Notes under the pieces: model-generated
What the model saw: the letters and a program-made list of their open reading frames with translations, nothing else
The model's database searches: none
Told to the model about the DNA's origin: nothing
Program-made: the position numbers and the translations under genes
Origin: Metallyticus violacea
Lineage: Eukaryota; Arthropoda; Insecta; Mantodea; Metallyticidae
Direction: 5' to 3'
Assembly: GCA_030762175.1 (NCBI GenBank)
Contig: CM060831.1
Coordinates: forward strand, 75,989,001-76,053,000
DNA length: 64,000 nucleotides
Shown: one piece after another, positions 43,806-55,815 of the stretch
Position numbering within the stretch: the stretch's first letter is position 1
Layout: each line of letters opens with the position of its first letter

Positions 43806-45838
43806 GAGTAAATAATTTATTAGTGTGTTATTTATTCTTTTAGGCGCTCCCAGATATTCTTAATAACATGAGAAACAGGAAATATTCATAGTTTTTTCTC
43901 AATCTTTGATGTACGAAAGTTAGCAGTGACAACGCGGGAGAATTTCCAGTTATCTCGCGGTAGTGGTTACTGTTTATATGGAAGCGATAATACTGGACAT
44001 TACTGGATGCAATGAGGCGAGATTGTTAAGCTTTGTCCCGCACTTTACCATCAACTAATTTAACAGATAAATGTTAACATGTTGATATTAAATACCCAAA
44101 AGTCTTTTTGTTAAATGAAGAACAGTGTCTTATATTTTGCATTGTGATAGTGGCTTGCAACAAACAACCTACAGACAAATATATTTACTCAAAAGTATAC
44201 TAGCTACAATTGATTACATTGGTTCAAATGTTTAATTTTTTATAACGTTTCCATTGTATATTAAACATATATGTGTGAGCATTGAATGGTCTTTCAGTAG
44301 CGTTATTACTATTTTTATTATTGTTATCATCACTATTTGTCATAATATCTAGGTAAGTTAATGATGGGAAAGGAGTATAAACCAAAATATCCATGTAAAA
44401 TGTGATCAGCTGATCTTGATGCAGTGCAAGTAAAGTGCAGTTTGCGGTTGAGTCAATAGATAGGCCTGTGAACCCCACCCTGTTCTTTGTCTAACTGTCA
44501 CGGAGAAACTAACATAGAGTAAAACAGGTCGTGTGCTGTAGGTTTCCTTTATTCGCCCTTTCTTATTTGTTTCAAAGTACGAACTGAATTCGTGAGATAA
44601 TTCCAAAAGAACGATCTTGCCTTTAATTTTATTATAAACAAATCTAAATTTCAGATTATTACAATAACTTCTAGAAAATTAATTGAACATTTGAGATTAT
44701 GTTAGCAAGTTAGAAAGAAACTTGATAGAAATAAGAGCCTCATTAGGAAAAAAAACTGACTTTATTGAAGCAGAGATGATAATAATTAAACAAATGTAAG
44801 AGAGAAAACTTCACTTATTTATTATCTGCTAAGTGGATCGTTGTTGTTGATTCAGAAAGAACTGGAATGGAATTTCCAAGTCACTTTGTTAACATTTTAA
44901 TAGGATTCTTCTAAATGTTCAAATTTTATAGCAGCAATGAACCAAAGATGCATTCATCATTTCGACTAGAAACAAAAGAATTCTCTCCACCTAAAGAGTT
45001 TGTGTTTTAAATAACCATTGGTGAATTTCCGAAATTGTGAACTAGGAATATTATCTTTTTCAAATTTACTGTAGTCCTTATGGTGCAAACATTTATAGTC
45101 CAAATTATAGTTTTTAATTATGTCATAAAATATGCCTGGAGACTAAATATTAATTTAATATTTTCATCTCATATTTGTCAACCTCGGCATGCATGTACAT
45201 TTTAATAACCCTGGATTTTAACGTCTATACAGTTTTTAAAACTAAATTGCAAATATTTTAAATAAACATTTTAATCCTTTTTATACAACATTGTACAGAA
45301 AAAAACATCAGGGGCTACACATAGTAAAATTTAGAGCAATTTTTTGTTATGAACACATCTCTGAACATGCACTCTCAATTTCATTATTAAGAATATTAGC
45401 CCTTCAGATTTATTTTCCTCTCTTCTGCTGCTTTATTTCCTCTGAAAAATAATTTTTTTTTACTTCGACTTTGATCACCTAAAATGACTTTTTTTTTGCA
45501 GAGTGAACAACTGTTCTCTTCTGAAGCGTTGCTGAAGCGCAGATAATTTCATGCATACCATATTACATTATTTAATTGTTTGAACTGCTAAATCCAATTT
45601 CCATTTTCAGACAAAAACTTATAGCATGTATTTGATGAAGAGATTATGCTGCATTCTGGGTTTTACTCATATATCTCTCATATTTGGATATCAGGTTTTT
45701 TCAGGTAATTACGGCTTCCTTTTGTGTGGGAATCTAAGCATCCCTACACATACTGTCCTTTGTACTGATACCACGAATTTGAACGTTTAGTAAACACTTG
45801 CAGATCTGTATGAATGTGGATGTGATTGAGATATATAA
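43806..45838. other. 2 kb AT-rich DNA
   Basis: No gene recognised; ORFs of 66-84 codons at 44224-44606 (minus) lack motifs. Confidence 0.45.
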
Positions 45839-46470
45839 GCAGAGGGTGCCAAACGTATAAACACTTCAAGCAAAGAAAAAATTTTAACATAACAAAACTG
45901 AATTCACACAAACAGAAAATGATGAGCACTAATCATCTTAGACTTTTACAGTTACAAGTTGCTGAAAATACCCACCATCGGCGCCGATACACTTCTGAGT
46001 ACGTTGAACTACTGATTGAGTAACGTTTGCGAAAGTGTCCTCAGCGATTGCAGCACATACCGTTTCAATTTCTTTCCGAAGTGCTGCCATTGTAACTGGT
46101 TTTCTACGGTATACGATACCACGAGTATCAAATTTGTCTCAAATGTGTGCAATTGTTACTCGCTTTGGCGGTTCTGTTCTGTACACACGTCTCCATTGCC
46201 TTTGAACTTCAAGAACTTCTCGATTTTCCAATTGCACTTCAAATTTGCTTTCCGTTGTTCAAACGATAATCTTGTCTCCATTTTGTTGCAGCAACGCTAG
46301 CATAACAATGCGAGTCATATCTGTTTACAGATTGTCATACGATAATCTTAGCTTCATTTGTTCATTGATGAATTGCCTGTCACGTAGCAACGCTATCATA
46401 ATGTATGTCATCTGTTTACAGGAAATGATACTACACATTACTGTTGTTTTTCGTTCCAACTTTGAAATAT
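45839..46470 (-). mobile_element. internally deleted DDE_3-type transposon
   Basis: The left end CAGAGGGTGCCAAACG resembles the TIR-like end of the 38095 fragment in reverse. On the minus strand a broken frame gives QIELENREVLEVQRQWRRVY and RTEPPKRVTIAHI (N-terminal HTH region), a stop, DKFDTRGIVYRRKP, and continues directly into ALRKEIETVCAAIAEDTFAN, VTQSVVQRTQKCIGADGGYF and QQLVTVKV ending at a TAA. The whole DDE catalytic core is absent: the HTH region is joined to the C-terminal tail. The N-terminal side (46270-46440) contains an imperfect tandem duplication. Confidence 0.8.
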
Positions 46471-46498
46471 TTTAAATAGATATCTACTGTGAAAGAAC

Positions 46499-46753
46499 CG
46501 CCATGGGTGGCCGAGGTAGTTAAGGCACAGGCTCGTGAGCGGGAGGTCTGGGGTTCGAATCCCGCCGGGACCGTCCTCCCTGACTGAGGTGTTTTCCAGG
46601 TTTTCCTCAGTCCTCATAAATGGCGAATGCCAGGGAGGTACCCTAAACTTAGGCCTGGAACGCTTGCTTCTTTTAAAAAAAATCCGTACCCAATATATCA
46701 TTTCATCTCATGTATCATCAGTGTCCATCGCCTGTGTGGGGCCTCAGTAGTAA

Positions 46754-46756
<3 letters not shown>
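46499..46756 (+). repeat. SINE-B copy ending in (TA)n
   Basis: Complete head CGCCATGGGTGGCCGAGGTA (A box), GGGGTTCGAATCCCGCCGGG (B box), body to CTCAGTAGTAAAACTA. The usual end GGGCGTTAAA is replaced by a (TA)n tract. Confidence 0.92.

Positions 46757-46794
<38 letters not shown>
46757..46794. repeat. (TA)n microsatellite
   Basis: Pure TA repeat directly on the 3' end of a SINE-B. Confidence 0.95.
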
Positions 46795-46797
<3 letters not shown>

Positions 46798-48317
46798 CCA
46801 CATCGTTTTGAAAAATACGTTTGGAAGTTGATGTTGCCTTTTAGAACATTAGAATGTTTAAACTATTTTATATTAAAAACCAAATTTGAAATATTTCATT
46901 GAGTTTATCGAAAACCAATCTTGGATAACTTCAATGTAATCCCCAGCAAAATTTCTTCTCATTAATTTTTGGAACAAATGTGCTGTAAGAGGAAATATTC
47001 CTAGCCATTAACCAAACTTTGGGTAAAAAACTATGAAGAAATGAAGTGGTAAATTTTTGAAATTTGTGCTCCACTTCGCTAATAAGTTTTGTCAAATTAA
47101 CGAAGTTGTCTTTGAATTGATTGCTCATCCCCAAATTCCCTAAGTTTAGTCCCACGTTCACCTTATCGCGTATTTCATTAAAGAAGAGTGGTCCAGGCAT
47201 CAAGAAAATGCTTTTTACAACGTTTAGTTACTTTATGATCGTATGATAAGTTGATTTCGAACAAAAAATAAATTGAGCAAATGGGAATGTTGGTATTTCA
47301 TGCCGTGTTGCAAACGAAGCCAAAAACTCACATTTTCTCTTGCATATATGCAACAGCTGTTATCTGTGCATCAAAGAAAAGCTTAATTTAAATTACAGTC
47401 GCATTACTGTGTTTGCAATTAATTGCTACGTGCTACAGCTATAGAATTAATCATCTCCTCTACGCATGCGCCCGGGATCACCTCGCTAGAATGACAAACC
47501 AGAAACATGGCTTAATTAAACGCGCATTAATCGAAATCAAACATTTACATATGTAACGACAGTTAATGCACCGTATATGTAAAACATTTGCTTGTATTGT
47601 TTAAGCTGGTGTAATGCAATTGTGAAAAGAGGGATTTTCGGAATCGCCGGTAAATAATTCGTTATATCCAGTTTAATGAATTAAGTATTAAAGCTTTATA
47701 CTTGCTGTTTTGGTTAGATAAAATATATCACGTGAAAATGATAAAAATCAAAACTTCAACGGGAAAACAGAATTTTAAACCTAAAATAAAAGCTTGGCTA
47801 TGTTATAATTACATTTTATTTAGCAAAACAACAAAACAATGTTTTTAAAACTTACTGATTAAAGTACTGCAAAACTATCTCTTTCAGAAATATTGGAGAA
47901 TAGGTTTGCACTTCCAGAATTAAAAATCAGTGACATAAACTCCTGGCTTTTCTTTTGATTTCATGATATTAAAACAATAATTCTGCTACCCATTTAACTT
48001 CTCTCTACAGGGCAAGACTTCATACGTCGATGCGCCGCAAATTTACCCCACAGTGCTCTTTAACGTGCCAAAAGAGCACATTACAATTCCAATAACCTGT
48101 ATGAGTTTTGTATTTCATAACCTAAGATTTGGTAAACGAATGCAAGACCAGGTTTTATGATTTGTAACATCAGTTACTATGAACTGCTTAATTAGATTGA
48201 TGATGTTTTATATTTTGGTAAAAGTTGTATTAAAGAATATTTTATGTATATATGATTGGTAATTTGATTACAAGTTTTAGGATATAATTTATAAAGACTT
48301 GTGTATTATTTATACAT
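46795..48317. other. 1.5 kb without recognised genes
   Basis: AT-rich; a 90-codon minus-strand ORF (46931-47203) has no motif. No window repeat recognised. Confidence 0.4.
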
Positions 48318-48545
48318 GACAACTGTCATAGTCCAACGGTAGCGTTCACGCTTCCCACGTGACGAGAGTGGCTGATTCCCGGTTTGATTAGTTTCCCGAC
48401 TGAGGTTTTTTCAGGGGTTTTCCCAGTGAGTGCTTGGAAAACTTAGGCCACAAAGTCCCCCCAGCTCTTTCAGCCAAATTATCATGTCTCATCCTTCATT
48501 TGGTATAAGGTTCCGGAGCCAACGTCATTTTTAAAAAACAAATAA
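48318..48545 (+). repeat. SINE-E copy, tRNA-derived
   Basis: Head TAGTCCAACGGTAGCG (A-box-like), TTCCCACGTGACGAGAGTGG (loop region), CTGATTCCCGGTTTGATTAG (B-box-like), then TGAGGTTTTTTCAGGGGTTT and a body ending TAAGGTTCCGGAGCC with an A-rich end. Flanked by TTATACAT at 48310-48317 and 48546-48553, a possible 8-bp target duplication. Single copy in the window; family assignment is by architecture. Confidence 0.65.
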
Positions 48546-48553
48546 TTATACAT

Positions 48554-49110
48554 TGTAATATAATTTATACTTAAATATTTATAAATAAAATGAAATAATT
48601 CATGGTTTTAGGAAAAAAAAAACGTATGGTACATTATATAACTGTTGATAATTTAATAGAAAAAAGAGAAATTTTAAATGTTTGGATCTTATTTTAACTC
48701 CAACTTAATTTATAGATTTGGAGAGTAAGTTAAAAATAGTTTTTTCTCTCTTTTCTTTTTTATAATTAGAAGAAGTTTAAAATCAAGAACAAATTTGAAT
48801 TTAACTCACTTTTCAGAAGCTTTGGAAATAAAACTAATAATTACAATTGATTATAAGTTAATAACGAGTACATGTAATATAAATTAAGTAAATATAGACA
48901 AGTTTTAAAGTTGTCTTTATTTTGCTTGTTTGAATATTTGAATGTTAAAAATATTGGTTAATATATGAACAAAGTGTAGAATTAAATAGAATAATATAAA
49001 AACGCATAAATATAACTTAAAATAAAATTAAATAAAGATTGACCATAAAACAGTTGCAATGTCTAGCTTTAAGTCCCTAAAGACCGTACATCTGCCAAGA
49101 CCAATCCAAT

Positions 49111-49145
<35 letters not shown>

Positions 49146-50102
49146 ACAATTATTCTCATTATCACTATTATAATTAAACTAGCGGTACTTTAATGTGTAC
49201 TAGAGTAGGTTTTACATACTATGATTTTTTAATTAAATCAACAAGAACATCTGCTATATAACAGCCGCAAACAAACCTGCTCTGCAGTACACTTTGTACA
49301 TAACTCATCAGGTCTCAATTCTCCGCTCCCCAACGTAACAGGAATACATTGCAATAAGCTTGATATTTTTTCCAGTATCACATATAAGTTGTTCCCTGCA
49401 AAATATGGGGGTGCTGAAAGCAAATATGGTTATAGATTTTTTTAAAAATATTTACACCTATTGAGGAACAGGAAATGAGACATTCTAATGCTAAATGAGA
49501 AGAAGTGTAGTCTGGAATTAATTAAATACAAAAGTGCAAGAACTAGATGTTGATTTTTTGAGTGATTAATAATGTATCTTTCGATTAATTTACAAAAAGA
49601 TAAATATACTGGAAAAAAGAGAAATTAAATTTTTTCTTGCTTCCTATATGAATACAGGATGTAGGTCATGACGAAATATACATACTTCCTGCTGGAATTC
49701 TTTTGCAAAATAAGATGGTTGAAAGAAAGCATTGTGTACTTGCTTACAAGCTCTTAATGTAAAAGAAAATCTTGCATCTTGCTTCAAAAATAATTAAAAG
49801 AAGAAGAAGCTCTTTCACAATGAGCAGATACAAGAACATTATTCAGCAAGGAAGAGACGTTTCTATTGATCTGAGCAAGCTGTATTCTTATAAAACTCCA
49901 GGCTTCAATGCTGCAAGGTATTCTGTCTTTCAATCCCAAAATCTTGAGAGATATCATGCAATTTGCTCAGAAATATATACCATCTATGCGTTCGAAAAGG
50001 CACAAAATGTTACAATACGCAAATTTGTGAATATATAACTTATTTGTATATCAGTACAAAATTATTCATTAAAAGCGTATTTCGACCCCTCTTCATTTTA
50101 TG
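48554..50102. other. 1.5 kb AT-rich DNA with (AAT)n
   Basis: (AAT)n at 49113-49143. An 88-codon plus-strand ORF (49772-50038) is not recognisably a gene. Otherwise empty. Confidence 0.45.
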
Positions 50103-50393
50103 TCGGTCCTGGTGGTGCAGTGGTTACCATACTTGCCTCCTACACCCAAGGTCGCGGGTTCGAACCCGGCCAGAACCGATGGATTTTTTCGGACGTAAAA
50201 ATCCTAAGTATGGCTTCCTTCGGAAGGGAAGTAAAGCCGTGGGTCCCATATCGTACATTTACGGCACGAAAAAGAACTTCAAGCCAGAAAGAGAGGCCTC
50301 TGAGCAAAATTTGTCGGTCGTTTCTGGCCCTGAGTTGAAGGGACGCTGATGACCTGAGATGTTAAAGAGCGTCCATAAATAAATCAATTAAAA
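50103..50393 (+). repeat. SINE-A copy
   Basis: Complete: TCGGTCCTGGTGGTGCAGTG head, GGGTTCGAACCCGGCCAGAA B box, body and GAGCGTCCATAAATAAATC end. The 128-codon and 72-codon ORFs over it are read-throughs of the repeat. Confidence 0.93.
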
Positions 50394-50807
50394 AAATATC
50401 TTTATTTTATAACAGCTGCAGTTGCCTAGATAGTAATATCCTTGTTCTCTCTTTAAAAAAGTTGATAATTCTTTGTTTTCGTATGTGTTGGGATGAAGTA
50501 AGAAAGTTATTATCATGATGTTTATAGGACCTTGTTTCGACAATAATGTTATTTGCCAGAAAATGTATTACTTACATTTGCTTGAGTCTAAAATAATATG
50601 GAGGACTCTCTGCGGGAATCGTAGAGTGCCACTGACATAACTATACAGCATTTCTTTTAACTATTTTAAAACATTTTACCCAATTTTATGAAATGAGTAC
50701 TAATATTGGCCAATGGAGTTGTTCATATTTGGCACCTCTTTAAATAACTATAACTATAATTAATCCCTTTGCGTTGAGAATTTCCTGGAGGATATTTTGC
50801 TTCAGTT

Positions 50808-50955
50808 CTTTCAGGGTATGACTTCCTCCGTAAGGGAAGTAAATTCGCTGGTCCTTTGTTGTAAATTTACGGCACTTAACAGAACCTCAAGCCTGAAAAA
50901 AGAAGCCTCTGAAAAAAATCTACTTGCGTTTCAAGGGCTGAATTAAATTCGTTTT
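50808..50955 (+). repeat. SINE-A middle fragment
   Basis: Has CTTCCTCCGTAAGGGAAGTA, AAATTTACGGCAC, AACCTCAAGCCTGAAAAAAG and GGGCTGAATTAAAT but no head or tail. It abuts the next SINE-A. Confidence 0.75.
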
Positions 50956-51247
50956 GTTGGAGTAGAATAATCATACTTATCTTCTAAATTCAAGATCGCG
51001 GGTTCAGTCCCGGCCAGGACCGATGAATTTTTTTTTTTTGGGCGTGAAAATCATAAGTATGGCTCCCTTCGGAAGGGTAGTAAAGCCTTGTCTCCCATGT
51101 CATAATTTACGGCTTGTAAAAAAACTTCAAAAAGAGGCCTTTGAGGAAAATTTATCGGCCGTTTCACTAAATAGAATGGGACGCTAATGACCTGAGATGT
51201 TAAAGAGCGTCCATAAAAATAAATAAATAAATAAATAAAATAAAAAA
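50956..51247 (+). repeat. SINE-A copy with (AAAT)n tail
   Basis: Worn head (GTTGGAGTAGAATAATCATA), good B box (GGTTCAGTCCCGG), body with a T11 run, end GTTAAAGAGCGTCC and an AAAT-repeat tail of about 30 bases. Confidence 0.85.
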
Positions 51248-51300
51248 TAAAGGGACGCTAATGGCCAAAGCTGTTAAAGATAGTTCTTAAATTAAATTAA
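51248..51300 (+). repeat. SINE-A extreme 3' fragment
   Basis: AAGGGACGCTAATGGCCAAA and GCTGTTAAAGATAGTTCTTA repeat the last 45 bases of SINE-A after the tail of the preceding copy. Confidence 0.7.
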
Positions 51301-53030
51301 ATTAATTCAATCCGTACTACATAAAAACTATTGAGCATTTAAAATAATACTTTCAAATTTGTGTATATCCTACAATAAAGGCCAAAATATAGGCGGATAA
51401 TTCAGGAAAATCCAAATAGGGCTAATTCTCCAATATTAATAGCTATAATTTCACCGAGAAACTTTTTTTTTCATCCTATTATTAATGACTTTGTTTTTCT
51501 TTCTGTATTCAAATAGCAATAACAGTCTATTATATGTTTCCTGTAACTATAAAGTGGATGTGAACACACTTATGTATTCTTTCGAGCAAGTACCATGTGA
51601 CTTCATGGTGGTGGAAATTCTTCCATATGATCAAGATCATTTTAACATGGCCGGAGAAGAGGATAGGAAGGTTTGCTATCTGCAATATGCATGCCTTCCT
51701 ACAGTTGTCACGCGTATGCTGTGAACATTCCTTCATTTATCTACATTGAATGTGCAATAATACATATTCCGGTGTTTCCGTGACTTTCCGTGTATGTATT
51801 TGAGATAGGAAACATCTGTCCGGAAAGTGTCAGTCGCAAGCTATAAACTAAAAGCATTTTTCTTGGGTTGTAGGAGGTATATCAATAGTATAATGGTAGG
51901 CTTGGGAAGGGATAGTTACAAATCGTTCAATTATATGTTCTTCCCAAATAAGTAGATCAATTGAATGAAATCATAAAAGGAAAATGTGTAGGCATCATCA
52001 TGGAACTGGGAAAGAAGCTCCATTAATACAATGCAGATGGCTTCAGTTTTAAACTTCATTGGAACATATTCCACTTGTTCGCCAAGACATGACGAGGCCA
52101 CGGTTCATTTTCCACACTTTTTTTTTTCTTTTTTGTGAAATATCTTGCCTGAGACTGAAGAGGTTCTCCTGCCAAAAATGCTAGCTGCTTGTGACATCGT
52201 TGAAAGTAGTGCTGGTATCATAAAATAATTACATGTACAAAGATTCGTACGTTTTTTTTTTATTATTATTCCACATTCATAAATATCCCAACTCAACTTT
52301 GGTATCCTTCTTCATCACCCTGAAAGTTTGTATCATCACTACGGAAACACTCTGTATATTTGTATAAATTTACGTAGATAATGTCCCCAAATAGTGGTGC
52401 CACTCCCAAACCAGAACCTCAGCTGTTCGATTTTGTTTCCTGCTCATTTATCAACAACTGGTTTACCACATTGTCACTCAAACCACTCGATTCCTACATT
52501 TCTTTCTTCTTTCTTTATTTTGTGCCTGCCACATTTCAGATGTCACTGTTGACATGACAGTCTCAGCTGCTCTACGATTGCTATTTTAAAAGTCTTATTG
52601 TTTCTAGTCTCGTAACCTATATTTCATTTTCGTCCCTAACAGCTTATCACATCATTCATATCATTTACATGAACGACGATGCAGTTTAACGCTCTGATAT
52701 GGCTCATTGTCCATCTTAATAACATTTTAGGGCTCTAATTTCTCCTGTCTCGCAATGAACCATTTTTTTTAAATACATCCTCATTCATCTCCTCATGAGA
52801 ATAATTTAATTTCCGTTGCTGGAATAAAGGTAAACCGTCCTACCTCTACAAATGCAATGTCACTTCCAATGTGCAGTGCAAAATGATCAATACTTTGCCT
52901 TAAGTAGTTGGAAAATAGTTAACAGACGTTTGTGAGATATAGATAGACAAAATATTTTGTCTCAATGCGCAGAAAAAGTATCGCTTCACCTGCAGGCCCA
53001 AATACATCCGGAGTGGTGAAGGGGACATTA
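51301..53030. other. 1.7 kb without a clear gene
   Basis: A 79-codon plus-strand ORF (51485-51724) is not recognised. The part 52430-53030 may be worn LINE sequence belonging to the 3' end at 53031 but has no certain motif. Confidence 0.35.
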
Positions 53031-53330
53031 TTTAGATATCTGTGGAAGAGAAGAAAGGAGTGGTCTCGCATGGCTCAGATTAGGGGCTTAGAAAGGAAAC
53101 AAAACAGTTAATGCTCTCGGAGAAATAATTTGTACATTGTGCGGAGTAAGTGATACCTGGATGCACATTTTGGCAGAATGCAGGGAAACGGAGATTTTGA
53201 GAAATCAGCATTTATCACTGCAACTTCTGAATTACAATGGAAATTTGAATATTTTTCGGGAAGTGTTGGTGCATGCGAGATACACAATTTGGGAATATTT
53301 GTAGAGAAGACGCGGTAAAGGAAATTAATG
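53031..53330 (+). pseudogene. LINE remnant 5: C-terminal zinc-motif end
   Basis: The frame at 53065-53307 contains WSRMAQIRGL, then, after a shift, CTLCGVSDTWMHILAEC (Cys 53131-53133 and 53140-53142, His 53164-53166, Cys 53179-53181), the CxxC-H-C motif at the C-terminus of LINE ORF2. It continues TEILRNQHLSLQLL, FREVLVHARYTIWEYL to a stop. The same type of end occurs on the minus strand at 17489-17695. No RT part is preserved upstream. Confidence 0.7.
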
Positions 53331-53490
53331 CCTATAATGAAAAGGGGGGAGTTTGAGAGGGGGTATGAATAAATGGAAGAGGCCTCAAGAATAAGAGTTC
53401 CATTCAGGTTTATGTATTTTATATCAAATTATTAATAGAAAACGTAAATATATCGAAGTATTTGTATATTTGTATGTATGTGTGTAGATT

Positions 53491-53598
53491 AGTATGTATG
53501 TATGTATGTATGTATGTATGTATGTATGTATGTATGTATGTATGTATGTATGTATGTATGTATGTATGTATGTATGTATGTATGTATGTATGTATGTG
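53491..53598. repeat. (TATG)n microsatellite
   Basis: About 27 TATG units without a break, about 160 bases beyond the LINE end. The ORFs on both strands made of repeating dipeptide pairs are artefacts. Confidence 0.97.
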
Positions 53599-54272
53599 TA
53601 ATGCCCTTTTGGTTACTATAAGGACATTATCATGTACCGCCTTAAGGCCCATGCGACATTTGTATTTATTTGAATGTATTCTAAAACGTACAATAATACA
53701 TCCATTACTACCACTTTGTCTTTGGCGCTGAGAGTTTTTAGTCCCCTGGACAATTCAGACAAGAATGTTCATTCTTTAGAAGTAACTGCAGTGTCTTTCT
53801 ATATTTTAGATGTTGTGTGCCCCCCATTCATGCAGGTTTGGTATAAGAAAAAAGAAAGGAAAAAAAAAAACCTTCCTTGAGTTTTATAATGGCTCACCGC
53901 TTTCAAGTAACATGTGTACAAAAATGCAAAATCCCTGTCATTGGTAACATTAATTTAATTTCGTTTAACAAATTTAAGCCCAATTCTCACCAGTAGCCAT
54001 ATAGTGTCATCCTTTTAAAACCAGGAAAATTAGAATCATTATTAACAGTTACAAGCACCTTGTTTAAGGACGGTGCATCATTGTCAAAGAAGAATTTGTT
54101 TTTATAGCCAAATTGCAGGTTTCACAAATGCATCCACTTCACCTAAGGCACTGTGCGAGTTCTTTTCCTGCTTTTATTTACTTCACTTAATAGTTACACG
54201 GAATAGAGAGTAAGTTGACAGTTGAAAGTAGGGATACTATTTGAAATTTCTAAGTGTATGTAGCTGAAATTT
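53599..54272. other. unassigned DNA
   Basis: Short ORFs only; no recognised element. Confidence 0.5.
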
Positions 54273-54570
54273 TCGGTCCTGGGGGTGTAGTGGTAACCAT
54301 ACTTGCATTCTAAACCCAAGGTCGCGGGTTCAAACCCGGCCAGTATCGATGAATTTTTTTCGGGCGTAAAAATCTTAAGTATAGCTTCCTTCGGAAGGGA
54401 AGTAAAGCCGTGGGTCCCATGTCGTACATTTACGGCACGAAAAAGAACCTCAAGCCTGAAAGAAGAGGCCTCTGAGCAAAATTTGTCTGCCGTTTCACGC
54501 CCTGAATTGAAGGGGACGCTGATGACCTGAGCTGTTAAAGAGCGTCTGTAAATAAATAAAATCAATCATA
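54273..54570 (+). repeat. SINE-A copy
   Basis: Complete: TCGGTCCTGGGGGTGTAGTG head, GGGTTCAAACCCGGCCAGTA B box, body, GTTAAAGAGCGTCTG end and an AATCAATC tail. A 123-codon antisense ORF over it is a repeat shadow. Confidence 0.93.
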
Positions 54571-55329
54571 AAAATCTTGTGACTATGTATGAAAAGGAAC
54601 TCTAACTTTTAATGTCTTTCAAGTTTATTCCTTTCGAGTATTCCTACCTACTCTGTTACCTTTATCCTTGACATTTCTTGCGTTTGGGTATGGAAGTATT
54701 ACAAAATAAAAAATATTTTATTTACAATATATTAAATTTAAAATATATTATATTATAAATTCTCAAATTAGAATATAATGTAACACAACCAATGAAGAAA
54801 ATAGCACGGTTCCATCGTGAGAGTTATGCAGATATTCAACTGAAACAGTATAATTGGCGTTATGTTTACCGAAATTTCCAATGTCTGTAAACAATCTGCT
54901 TGCAGGTACTACAATGATAATTGGAAAACAAATACATAACGGTACACTTCATTATTCGAAGTATATTCTAAAATATATCAATGATCGACTCTTGTAAATA
55001 GAGGTTCTAAAATATCTGATAATAGGTTAACTATGGCATTGATGAAAAACAAACGAATGGAGATAATTCTTCTTTGAGGACGAGAATGGGTGGGCATAGA
55101 GAAAATTGTAGTAAAGAAGGCCAGGGAGATCATTAAGTCATGGCCTAATTTAAAAATTCCAGAATCAATTTCATGCAGCATATTCGGTTTTTGCTAAGTA
55201 GTTTACCGGCAGATGAAGGGACCAAACTGCATTACTTGCTAAGTTTCATGCTATCCCTACAAGGTGGTGCTGCGGACAAGCATCGAAATCAGTGTTTCGC
55301 AAAGCATGGTGCAGAAAAGTTTGAAAATT
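54571..55329. other. unassigned DNA
   Basis: AT-rich; possibly includes the worn N-terminal side of the transposase relic that follows, but no motif could be read. Confidence 0.4.
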
Positions 55330-55815
55330 GAACAATTTTATCTGTGTAGGTTACAACTTCTGCATCATATAAGAAAGGATGACCTGGATTCGAATGCATG
55401 AATGGTTTCTGCTCAAATTCACTTTCACTTTCTTTGGGGAGTAATGCTTTGCAACAAGGCTAATTTTCATGTTGCTGTAGATGACAATGATCAAATTTTC
55501 AGGTACTAGTCAAACATGAATCCCAACTGGTTCATTGACAGCATCAATTGCATGTGTGTTATAGTTTATAAGAAGAAGAGAACATTTTTGATCCATCACT
55601 CTTGGAATCATCAGTCAGCAAAAAAAATATTTCTGTGTTTTGCTTAATGAGATGAAGTTATTTCAATGGCAGCCATTTCGAATGCTTTATTATGCAAATG
55701 TTGTATGTGTGACTAATTGGACAATCCTAGATGCTGGATTGGTGAAGGGAGCTCTGTAGAATGGACAATACTATGAGCCGATTTTAACACCATGAACTTT
55801 GCTGTACGGACAATT
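55330..55815 (+). pseudogene. DDE_3-type transposase relic
   Basis: The plus-strand frame reads YLCRLQLLHHIRKDDLDSNA, then CNKANFHVAVDDNDQIFRY*SNMNPNWFID-type sequence near 55455-55540. This corresponds to the (S)DEANFHxxGxVNKQNxRYWS(x)xNPHW block around the first catalytic Asp, with the Asp replaced by Asn. Near 55722-55800 it reads LDNPRCWIGEGSSVEW, matching FPxRWIGRxGPxEW ahead of the third Asp motif, which is then lost after a stop. It is older and more decayed than the relic at 58805. Confidence 0.7.

Noticed and set aside
46499..46575. Possible tRNA-Ser/Leu gene at the SINE-B head
   Set aside because: A and B boxes are present, but the head is always followed by the SINE-B body and no variable arm of the right form was seen.
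49963..50349. 128-codon ORF, the longest in the window
   Set aside because: Its second half is a translation of a SINE-A (50103-50393) and the first half has no motif; equivalent ORFs appear over the other SINE-A copies.
53419..53731. ORFs of repeated residues on both strands
   Set aside because: Produced by the (TATG)n microsatellite.
54194..54565. 123-codon minus-strand ORF
   Set aside because: An antisense reading of a SINE-A; the same peptide appears over the SINE-A copies at 38776 and 40948.
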